NCBI GenBank assembly: GCA_040954595.2
Contig: CM082581.2
Coordinates: forward strand, 3,348,001 to 3,412,000
Origin: Balanoglossus misakiensis
Lineage: Eukaryota > Hemichordata
Length of the DNA: 64,000 nucleotides
Direction of reading: 5' to 3'
Shown piece after piece: positions 55,838 through 64,000 of this stretch. The position numbers and the translations under genes are program-made. How positions within the stretch are numbered: position 1 is the first letter of the stretch; each line of letters starts with the position of its first letter. The notes beneath the pieces were generated by a model, which did no database searches, had not been told where the DNA came from, and saw only the letters and a list, made by a program, of their open reading frames with translations.

Positions 55838-55968
55838 TTACATCCACTCCAGTTCTTGTCCCAGATGTTCTCCAATCTCAGCAGACTTGTTGCAGTAATA
55901 CGCTGATGCTTGTTTGTTGCCAAGGTTGGACAGTATATGTGCATACTCCAAATATATGGCCGAAACCA
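55838..55968 (-). CDS. WDR11: WDR11 terminal exon
   Basis: VSAIYLEYAHILSNLGNKQA then YYCNKSAEIGEHLGQELEWM and TAA at 55840-55838. The acceptor is GCACAGAAAG by phase; GCACAG four bases earlier would shift the frame against the preceding exon. Confidence 0.88.
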
Positions 55969-58900
55969 CTTTCTGTGCATAGTCATAAGGAAAACAAAAC
56001 GAAATATTTTGCAACACAAAAAGTCAAACTACCTTGCAGGTTTTCAATTATCTATCATTTGATTGAGAAGGGGCAAACATCACCTAGGACACATTGAAAT
56101 GTCTGTGTTCAACTCTGATGTGCTGATTGACAGGTGCATATGAGCTGTTGCTTGCTTCCAATTGAGTTCGAGTGAAATTCAGGGAGGTCTACTGACTAAG
56201 AGTAATAATTAGAAAACACCGCTAATCAAACCTGTACTGATCAAAAGGATATTTGTTTCTCCAGTTTCTGGTAGGAGCCCGAATTCGGAACAAGCCTCGG
56301 CAAAGAGTGCCGCCCGATCAAAATAATGCATACTAGAAGGAAGAATAAGCACAAATTATTTAGTGCAGGAATAAGACTGTTGTTAGAAGCTTCATCAACG
56401 CACCCCCCCCCCCCCCCTCCCAACAATTTCAGTTTGCTGCTCATCAATGAATTATGAATATTTCTTCTTTCAGTGCAAATCCAATCCTGATTTCCATACA
56501 AACTGCAGACACCGTGTTGTTGTTCTTTGACAGTCTTTCCGTCGTGTTTTAATGAAAACTGAGTGAATCGGAGTAACTTTTAATAAGTGGCAGCTGCTCA
56601 CCCACCTGTACAGGATTTCTAAGGCTCTTTGAAATAGACCCAGTGAAATCATCACCAATACTGCTTTGCTTTTCTGATTGACTTCAGGTAAACACAGATG
56701 ATCTGCCCAGCGTTTCAAAACTTCACAGCATTCAGCGTACTTCAGAGTAGACTGTGAAAGAAATAGATTGTTATGATTAAAGACCCTATAGGTGCCCAAT
56801 CTCACATATTTTTCCCCACAGTAAAATACTTCAAATATATTCCCTATCCTCTATAAATCCTCACCAATAAGCCATATTACTTGCATTTGCATCATTTTGT
56901 CATCTCTTGGCGACGCATACCACGATAGCTGCGTACTGTTTGTATGGAGGCTGATTAAATCGGTGCGGCATCATTTTAATACATAGTGTGTTCAAATCGC
57001 TACATACATGTACAACCACAATTGGGCATTGATAAGGTGTTCATGAATACCTATCAGTAAGCTTATTTAGATTGACCAATTTAAGTTGGAAAATAAAATC
57101 AAGAAAATAATGCAAAAGTGGCAGCTCTCGAGGCTTTAATGTTCAGACAGCCACTGGGCTTTATTTTCAGAATACTGGAATTGAAAGGCCCCCCCCCCCC
57201 CCAGTGAAGAGACATTGCACATGTATTCACTTGTACATGGTGCCACAAATAGCCTACCTTAGCCAACCAGACTGCCTTCTGCCACTGACCATAGGTTTGT
57301 AGATATCTGCAAGCGTCCAATCCTTTATCAATTAAACAAAGCAACTGCACTCCCTCTGGAGATGAAACAAATACAATCACTTTTTAAATTAATTAATGAG
57401 ATTGAATTGACATTAAATAATGTAACACTAACTCAGATCTTCGTCTGTAGGTTTAAATAGATAACAAATACAGGTTTTAAGATTTGATTTTAAAAAATGG
57501 ATAGAGAGATAAACTTCAAGGAGAAGTTGATTCCACAGTAAAGGGACAGTGATGCTGAAGGGACAGTCACATTATTTCTTAATACATTTTATATCCGGTC
57601 AGTTGTTTTTATTTACTGCCCTGTTTCGGTTTAAACGGCCAGTGTGTCGTAACATAATCTCACAGGTTAATATTCTGTTTTGACACCTGATCAGCAATTA
57701 GGTATTGTCAAATACATGTAAAAATATGGCAAATGGATATTAATCATCAACCAAAATTTTTCCCTAAGCAAGGTTTGGATGTTGTTGGATGATCCCGAAG
57801 AATGAGAACGCCCATGTCATTAAAATTATAATATCACAGTCATAATAAATTGTTGTGTCCTCTCACCTGAAAGTTTGCCATTAGCAATGAGACTGGTTGC
57901 AACCAGTTTAATGGTGCTCTGTGATGCCCCAGATGATCGTATCGTAGCAACCAGACATGCTCTCAATGAGTCTTCATAGTAGCATTCATTATTGGCTTCT
58001 GTCTCCAGGTATAACTGCACTGCTCTGTCAGACTGTGGAATAAGGGAGTCTATATTGGAGTATAAACACACCTAGACTGACACAAATGGTGAACACACTG
58101 ATTCTCATTACACTGGAGTACAGGTTGCTTGCTTGTGGAATAGGACAACCAGTCAAATCACACTGCACAAATTATTTTTTTAAATATAAGAATGAGCAAA
58201 AGTGAACTGAATTCAGATTTTACAAACAATATACAAAACATAAGCTTACCTGGCCAAGAAGCATGAAATTCTCTGCACAATTTTTAGTGTGTTCATAGCT
58301 TGTCTTCTTGTTGTCATGGAGATTGACTCTGTCCAATTGATAAATCTGTAACATAGTAATAATTTATAAGTACTTGTGTTAACTTATTGATTGTATGCAG
58401 AATATCACCTTGGTTTCCACCGGTGCTCTTAATTTCCAATTGCCTGAAAAGCTTTTACAAAAATACTGTGAGAGACACTGCTCCCATTGGATCATAACTC
58501 TTAAATTTAACCCTTTCACCCCCAGTTCTTTCTATAGAGGTCCAACCTTACCGCACAAAAAGTCAAAACAATGGGGTTTGGACTGAACCATGGTGGTGAA
58601 AGGGTTAAGTGTGAGTGTGACATATAAGTTCGAATGCAAAGGTGATACATGCACTGGTTTGGATGGACATGCTCATATAGAATGATTCAATTAAAATATC
58701 CCAATAGAATGCAGGAGACAGCTGCACCTGCCAAATTTCAGAAGTTACTGAAGCGTTTTCAAACAATAGCTGCCGATGACAAAAGGTATAATGTATATGG
58801 CATTCACTGATTCAGTACGTGTAGAGTAATCACATAAGCCCATTGGACTTTCTATCCAAAGGACTAACACCAGTTGTCACACAAATTTTCATCTTTGATA

Positions 58901-60831
58901 ACTTCATTAAAGATGAAAGCACCTTGGGGACAGATTTTCAGAAAAATTTTAATCCCCACACCTTTCAATTCTTCGTTATACTAAAATCTGCAAGAAGTCT
59001 TTTTGAAAACAATAATGAATATAAATTTTCTCCATAGAGTCAACATATAGATCAGCCCCTTTTTTTAATTTCAAATTTGACACAATTTTGCTGCCTCAGT
59101 CTAAATTTTGCACTGTGACCCCAAATTGTTCTCAATTATAAGAGAAAATCATCAAAAGTTGCCTTGAACAAAAATGAGAAAGATTTTCAAGGTGAATACT
59201 ACCTTAATGTACACACCCGCAAACATCAAATTCAGTTTTTGTCATTTCAATCCTGTACATGTGTACAAACCTACTGAGGTGTCACCCGGACAGATATACA
59301 CATAGAGACAGATATTGGTACGACATTACATGTAGTTCACATGTGACAATGGCGAGTGTCATATTGACAATAAAATAAATAGTAGAATCAAGTGAATACT
59401 AGTGCAAGCCAACAACTGGACTGTTCACTTTCTTACATAATAGTGCAGACACACTTGCCATCATTTCTTTCTACTTATTATAACCTTATAGTCTATGCAA
59501 GCAAAAGCTGACGACAGTGGATTTCTAAGAAGTGCTTAAACATTCATGTCTGGATAAAACGATAAAATCGGCAAAAGGTCAAGATTTTTCAAAATATTTG
59601 ACAAAATGAACTGAAGATTTCTCAAAATAGTCCTAAACTGACATGCCCGTCAGACCTGTGTGCCTTGCACATCCAATGGAATGTATCCACAATAGGATTA
59701 TTTCTTTGCACACTTATCGCTTTTAGTCTTTCTATTCAACATTGTAAGACTGTTATAGGTCATAAGTACAGCTCTAAAGAATGAGTTGTATGGGTATAAG
59801 TATGACATGTCTCTGTGGAGAGAATAACAGGTGGCCAATTGTAGCACAATTCTTTTCTTAAAGTATACCTTTAAATAGGGGGTTGGGATAAAGAATGCCC
59901 CTCACAATAGTTATTAACGAAATATCCTCATGTGGTTTGATAAAGACTGAAAATATGTACCGTAATATATTAGCAATAAATTATCATGACACTCATCGTC
60001 ATTCAGTGCACCTAGCTTATAGGTGTAGCATGGAATACGTCTGTCTCTTCTGTCCATGGGAGAAGTGTACTCAATACTTGTGGTTTCAAGATCAAAAGAG
60101 CGACTTTGTCCTTTTAAAGCCCCCCCCCCCCCCCCCCCCCCCCTCCATACCTTAGGAATGCCCATAGTATTAGTAATTCCAACACAAGAAAATTGCACCT
60201 GTACTACATGTATACAGTCAAACCTCTCTATTGTGGCCAGTCACGGGGCTTTCCTAAACTGGTCTTTATAGACCTTTATAGACAGGTGGCCTTTATACAG
60301 AGGTTAATTAATGCAAATGTGAATTGCGCAGGGACTGTAACAAAATGGCCACTATATAGAGGTGGTCACTATATAGGGATGGCTACTAACGGGGGTTTGA
60401 CTGTATCCAAATTGCTGAAGTATGACTCCTACTTAGGACCTGGATTTGTGAGCTACAGATAGTCTTATAAACATCACCACAAATGCCATACACCACACAC
60501 AAACCAAAATGTTGTGTTGTATGCTATAGGATCTAAAAGCATGTCATTGCATGATATTTACCTGGTAAGACTGATTGTCGCACAGCACATCATAACATGT
60601 ATCCAGAGGTGGTTCATTGAGACAATCGCAGACATTCAGCTGTTTCCCTTTGCCATTCAAACTCAATAAATCTTGGCTGGAATCTTGTGGCTGGAACACA
60701 TCACAGGGTGGATCTGGCTGTGACATCACACTGTGGGAATCCTTTGCAAGAAATAAGAAGATGTCTTTAGTGTTAATACTCAAACTGCAACATAGCATGC
60801 AAAACTTAGTTTTAGTCCTTTGCATCCTGAC

Positions 60832-60863
<32 letters not shown>

Positions 60864-63356
60864 TATGATCTATGATGTCAGACATTTTCTCCCTGGCCAG
60901 AGTAAAGTTGCTGATCTATTCTTCGATATAAAATGACGTCAGACGCAGCTGATGGGCAATGTAGTGCAGATGACGACTGTGCAGACGAAACGCCATGAGG
61001 CTGATGAGGCACCATGCCTGGCGGTTCTAAAGTATAAACATACATATACCTCAGTCTGATTTCATAAGAATACCGGTAGTACTAAATGAATCTAAATATC
61101 TATTAATGAAATAACACATGTAGCCATATTGGATAATTCAAATTAAACGATAGAACCAGCAATTGCCAAAAGTGAGTCCCCATTATGTTAAATATAAGAC
61201 AAAAGAATTCAAAGTTCAGAAGAAAAGCATGAAGTAACTGTCAGTAGTTTTAACTTTAATGGAAGACAGGAATCTCTGTGGCGAAAAACCTACACATCCC
61301 AAACAATGTGATTCAGACAACTTAATTTTCTAATCAGTTCTTCAGCCCACAAGAATAAAAATTCAATTCCAGGACTTGCCAGAAAGATAATACAATGTAC
61401 AGAAATCCCAAAGTGGTTTAATGTGCACTTTGAATCAATGGAACATAAAAGAGACAAAGTCACTATCTCCTATTTTCATTCCATGTGAGATTTCTTTTTT
61501 GAGATAATACACATTTCTCTTCTGTTTTTCATCTCATGGGGATAAAAATCGATGAATGAATTTGATAACATGATGATGTACACTGAACAAATCTCAAATG
61601 AGGTCGCCTGTAGGTGTGCAATGTATTTTTTTACTTTAAAGGGAAGTGGTCGTTGCGCCGCGTGGGTGTCCCCCTTGATGAGAATATGTCCTTTCAGACC
61701 AGTACAAAACTCGATGCAGTCGCCACGACTTACAAGGATCTTCTATGGTTTGATTGTACGTTCATTTTAAGAATTATCTAATTTCAGGGATTTGTGGATG
61801 AATTGTAATGTTTATAAACAAACAAACATGGCGCGACGCCCCCTTAACTTGAATGTGTCACACTAAGGGTGTTTAAAGAAAGCAGAAACAAGCTTTCATT
61901 TGATTGCAATTTACATTTTAAAAGTGTTTGCATAATCTGGAGAAAGGTACTTATTTCGGTCTGCCTTCTTCTCTATTCAAACATTATAGGCAAAACATGA
62001 GAATTCTTACATTGCATAACTGCTGGTATGTCACTCACTAAAATGAAGTCATCAATGCATTCGATTTATCTGAATGCAGAATTAAACTTCTCAGTAAAGA
62101 AGAGCAAGACTTCTCAAACAAAATAGAATGAGACTTAGTCAAATCTCACCGTGCTGTCTCACTTCAACAATTTTTATATTATGGGGTCACACATATGGAT
62201 TTGAAACGCTCTGAAACATCTCAGGTCACACTGGCATAAACTATTATGTGCAAACGGTTTAAGTGGTCCTGAAATGTTTCAGATTTGAGACGGCTTTGCC
62301 TGCCAGTCCTGAGCCGCGTAAAGGAATAACACATTTTCACAACACAAATTTCAACAGCTTTACAGAAAGTCGATGTATATTTTATAATGTTTTAGTGCAT
62401 GTACCAGCGGATTGTCTTTTTACTGTTTTTGATTGACTTTTTTATCACTGTTCTTTCAATTTTTTATTAGTTTTTTGTTTGTTTGTCTTGTTGTCTTGTG
62501 CTGTTTTTAATTGTTTTTGTTGCCGCTTTTCTGTCTATGCCGCTGTGTTAAGTGTTAATAAATTTTAGCTGTTTTATGGGATGTATATTTCAATCCTGAT
62601 TTAAATAATTAATAAAATAAATAAATTGTCAATGGAGCCTAGCATCAGGGTCTATGCTTAAACTTTGTGTGTGTGGACACAAAGCGACTCAAAGGATTAA
62701 TCCTCTGTGTTTACAAATGGCAAACAGCGTCTCTGAAACGTTTCTGGTTTTAGCCAGTGTGAACCTGGTAAACTGTAAACTGGGAAATTCTCACGCCAGA
62801 AAATTTTCGTGTTCTCATATCACTAACTGCATCATTATCTCTGCAAAACAACTTGACTCGACTTTCTATTTTTGCGTTTTTTTGGCTCTCGCAAAATTCG
62901 TTAAAAAATTTCCCGTTTTACAGTGAATTCTCGTTGTGTCTCCATTACCTTGTGAATGAGGCATTCTAGTCTGGCTTGTTCCACTTTCAAGTAGTACAGC
63001 GCCACCGTCCAGAAATTCACCTCAGCTTCATCACCAAACAACCTTGCAGTCAGAAGACATCGTTGTGCCACTCCATTCTGACAGTGCGGTAAATAACTGC
63101 TTATATCGGCCGGCAGCATTTTGAACTGCTCGTTCACCAAGGATACAATGTTGTCTGCATCTGGTAGGTCCCTGATTGTTAAAAAAACCCATAACTATTC
63201 ATAAATGTTCTGTTTGCTGTTGATATTGTCAGTCTTACTCTTCCCATCCCCAGTTCTCTATGTACAGGTCCAACCACACACTCTTGACAACAGCTGGGTT
63301 ACACCAAAGGTGAGTAGGTGAAAGACCACATTTCTTCACATAGAGATCGACAGACT
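55838..63356 (-). CDS. WDR11: WDR11 homologue, C-terminal nine exons (5' part outside window)
   Basis: Exons in order: 63356-63239, 63171-62949, 60741-60562, 58345-58250, 58032-57867, 57355-57258, 56751-56606, 56332-56238, 55968-55838. Phases agree throughout and give 416 residues ending in TAA. The helical repeat C-terminus of WDR11 is plain: ACLVATIRSSGASQSTIKLV, GVQLLCLIDKGLDACRYLQT, RWADHLCLPEVNQKSKAVLV, HYFDRAALFAEAC. WDR11 forms a complex with FAM91A1 that captures vesicles at the trans-Golgi, and it is also tied to ciliogenesis and Hedgehog signalling. The two N-terminal WD40 propellers (about 800 residues) must lie right of the window. Identity very secure. Confidence 0.94.
56238..56332 (-). 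CDS. WDR11: WDR11 exon
   Basis: Acceptor TTCCTTCTAG; completes a Ser codon and reads MHYFDRAALFAEACSEFGLL. The donor ATCA|GTACAG is chosen because its phase 1 matches the last exon; another GT nearby (CAG|GTTTGA) has the same phase and would add two residues. Confidence 0.8.
56606..56751 (-). CDS. WDR11: WDR11 exon
   Basis: Acceptor TTCTTTCACAG, donor TACAG|GTGGGT, phase 2. STLKYAECCEVLKRWADHLC then LPEVNQKSKAVLVMISLGLF. Confidence 0.93.
57258..57355 (-). CDS. WDR11: WDR11 exon
   Basis: Acceptor TTCATCTCCAG, donor GCTAAG|GTAGGC. EGVQLLCLIDKGLDACRYLQ then TYGQWQKAVWLAK. Confidence 0.93.
57867..58032 (-). CDS. WDR11: WDR11 exon
   Basis: Acceptor TTATTCCACAG, donor TTTCAG|GTGAGA, ends in phase 1. 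SDRAVQLYLETEANNECYYE then ACLVATIRSSGASQSTIKLV, the most conserved part. Confidence 0.94.
58250..58345 (-). CDS. WDR11: WDR11 exon
   Basis: 32 codons, acceptor TATGTTACAG, donor GGCCAG|GTAAGC: IYQLDRVNLHDNKKTSYEHT then NCAENFMLLGQ. Too short for ORF detection. Confidence 0.88.
58507..58608. mobile_element. TTAA-flanked mini-MITE (CCCTTTCACC family), intact
   Basis: TTAACCCTTTCACCCCCAGT to CATGGTGGTGAAAGGGTTAA, 102 bases in a WDR11 intron. The CCC-starting ends and TTAA borders match the piggyBac pattern. Confidence 0.88.
58609..60212 (-). other. WDR11 intron, nothing recognised
   Basis: No coding region or named repeat, apart from a TTTGTCCTTTTAAA end-like string beside a poly-C run at 60105-60142. 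Confidence 0.65.
60213..60405. mobile_element. MITE with TACAGTCAAACC / GGTTTGACTGTA ends
   Basis: 193 bases, inverted ends and internal repeats of GGTCNCTATATAGA type. Similar repeats are widespread in marine invertebrates. Lies in a WDR11 intron. Confidence 0.8.
60562..60741 (-). CDS. WDR11: WDR11 exon
   Basis: 60 codons, acceptor TTCTTGCAAAG, donor TACCAG|GTAAAT. A polar loop (DSHSVMSQPDPPCDVFQPQD) followed by the conserved EPPLDTCYDVLCDNQSYQ. Confidence 0.85.
60831..60863 (+). repeat. poly-C followed by (CT)n
   Basis: Eleven or more C residues then about ten CT units, in the intron just upstream (transcript sense) of a WDR11 exon. Confidence 0.95.
60864..62654 (-). other. WDR11 intron
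   Basis: The 62400-62630 stretch is T-rich, then ends in an ATAAAATAAATAAAT-like tail that could be the 3' end of a LINE or SINE, but no coding part is visible. Otherwise nothing recognised. Confidence 0.5.
62655..62926. repeat. two decayed repeats side by side
   Basis: 62655-62765 is the reverse complement of the 7448-7547 repeat; 62766-62926 ends CCCGTTTTACAGTGA and is a decayed relative of the TACTGTAAAAC elements, ending 23 bases from a WDR11 exon donor. Confidence 0.65.
62949..63171 (-). CDS. WDR11: WDR11 exon
   Basis: Acceptor TTTAACAATCAG, donor CACAAG|GTAATG. Encodes EDLPDADNIVSLVNEQFK, LPADISSYLPHCQNGVAQRC, ARLFGDEAEVNFWTVALYYL. Confidence 0.88.
63239..63356 (-). CDS. WDR11: WDR11 exon (first in window)
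   Basis: Reads SVDLYVKKCGLSPTHLWC and ends VWLDLYIENWGWE, donor GGAAGA|GTAAGA. The acceptor is set at TTACATTAG by phase; an alternative at CTGTAAG (63372) would add residues MNLTLE. The pyrimidine tract is weak and directly follows a foldback element at 63372-63617. Confidence 0.75.
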
Positions 63357-63371
63357 CTAATGTAAGATTCA

Positions 63372-63617
63372 TGTCTTACAGTTGAGGTGGCTGGAATCCA
63401 TACAGTGACTAGCAATATACGCAGCGATATTGCTGGCCGTATGGGCATTTCATTCAGTAGTTAAATAGCTAGGCATTTGAATACGTTGGAAACATTTATG
63501 TCACTACTTTTAGCAGGTCGTGGAATTGGTACATCAAATGCCTGGCTGAGTACTGAATGAAATGGCCAGTGATATAGCCATGTCACTGTCCAAATTCCAG
63601 CCACCTCACAGTTAACC
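63372..63617. mobile_element. foldback element abutting a WDR11 acceptor
   Basis: ACAGTTGAGGTGGCTGGAAT and CAGTGAC at the left, mirrored by GTCACTG and ATTCCAGCCACCTCACAGTT at the right; a second inner palindrome around CATTTCATTCAGTA pairs with TACTGAATGAAATG. Confidence 0.8.
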
Positions 63618-64000
63618 TGTCTTGTTTTTAATTCAAGAAACTAGCACAGTGTAATCTGTGAAGAAGCATATTCACAGATAGTCTTTTGGGGGAAATAAAT
63701 CATTTGATGTGCTTGTCAGGATGCAATATCCAACATTATATTATATCATGCTACCGTCCGCAATTCTGATTGGACGAGAGCTCAATCCAGCGATACTAAA
63801 ATACTCAATAATGCACTGCTGGCAGTGGTAAAACCCGCCCCTGAACTAGCATACGGCAGCAAAATGTGCGGTTAAACCACAGTCGCGCATGTTTTAACCA
63901 AATAAATAAAACAAAAATACTGTTGAATTAACGGACGTTTTATTTTGGAACTGCTCTGTGGAAATATTTGTCACTTTGCCACGCGCGATGCCCGTCTTGT
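63618..64000. other. WDR11 intron to the window edge
   Basis: No exon recognised. The stretch from about 63740 (CCGTCCGCAATTCTGATTGG onward) looks repeat-like, but no second copy is in the window. Confidence 0.5.

Overview
The window is nuclear DNA from an animal. Protein-coding genes are split by GT-AG introns, intergenic spacers run to 10-13 kb, base composition is AT-leaning, and foldback (MITE-like) repeats are dense. The gene set (a two-KIND-domain RasGEF, WDR11, a PAIP2 relative, an intronless aminergic GPCR) together with repeat types familiar from marine invertebrates points to an invertebrate bilaterian, most likely a non-vertebrate deuterostome (hemichordate or cephalochordate grade). 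The species cannot be fixed from sequence alone. There is no operon, phage, plasmid or CRISPR content.

Layout. (1) 1-16380, minus strand: nine consecutive exons of a KNDC1 (very-KIND) homologue. All splice phases agree and give an open frame of 1437 codons that runs off the left edge inside the RasGEF-N region; the catalytic RasGEF domain lies outside. (2) 16381-25684: intergenic, with a perfect NRF-1 palindrome upstream of KNDC1, two G-rich-TIR elements with TAA target duplications, and other decayed MITEs. (3) 25685-27728, minus: a complete four-exon, 151-residue PAIP2-like gene. (4) 27729-41049: an inverted duplication of PAIP2-like exon 1, a pogo/Tigger transposase fragment, a hAT-like zinc-finger/C-terminal remnant, a third G-rich-TIR element, a pentanucleotide (TTTTA) array, and a long spacer without recognisable genes. 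(5) 41050-42468, plus: a complete, single-exon 472-residue serotonin-type GPCR (5-HT7/5-HT1-like) with an overlapping upstream ORF. (6) 42469-55837: intergenic, rich in foldbacks, including a perfect 72-bp palindrome bounded by a 9-bp direct repeat. (7) 55838-63356, minus: nine exons encoding the C-terminal 416 residues of WDR11; its WD40 part lies beyond the right edge.

The genes do not form a pathway. KNDC1 is a Ras exchange factor of neurons, the PAIP2-like protein should restrain PABP-dependent translation, the GPCR should sense serotonin or a related amine, and WDR11 acts in vesicle tethering at the trans-Golgi and in cilium/Hedgehog biology. Their co-location is of interest because KNDC1, HTR7 and WDR11 are all on the long arm of human chromosome 10, so the window may preserve an ancestral linkage.

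No new multi-gene system was found. The most unusual material is repeat biology: the palindrome with a flanking duplication, the G-rich-TIR elements with TWA duplications, paired hairpins around KNDC1 exon 3, and the exon-1 inverted duplication. All coordinates come from reading the sequence by eye; exon edges are supported by splice dinucleotides and phase, repeat edges are approximate unless a target duplication is named.
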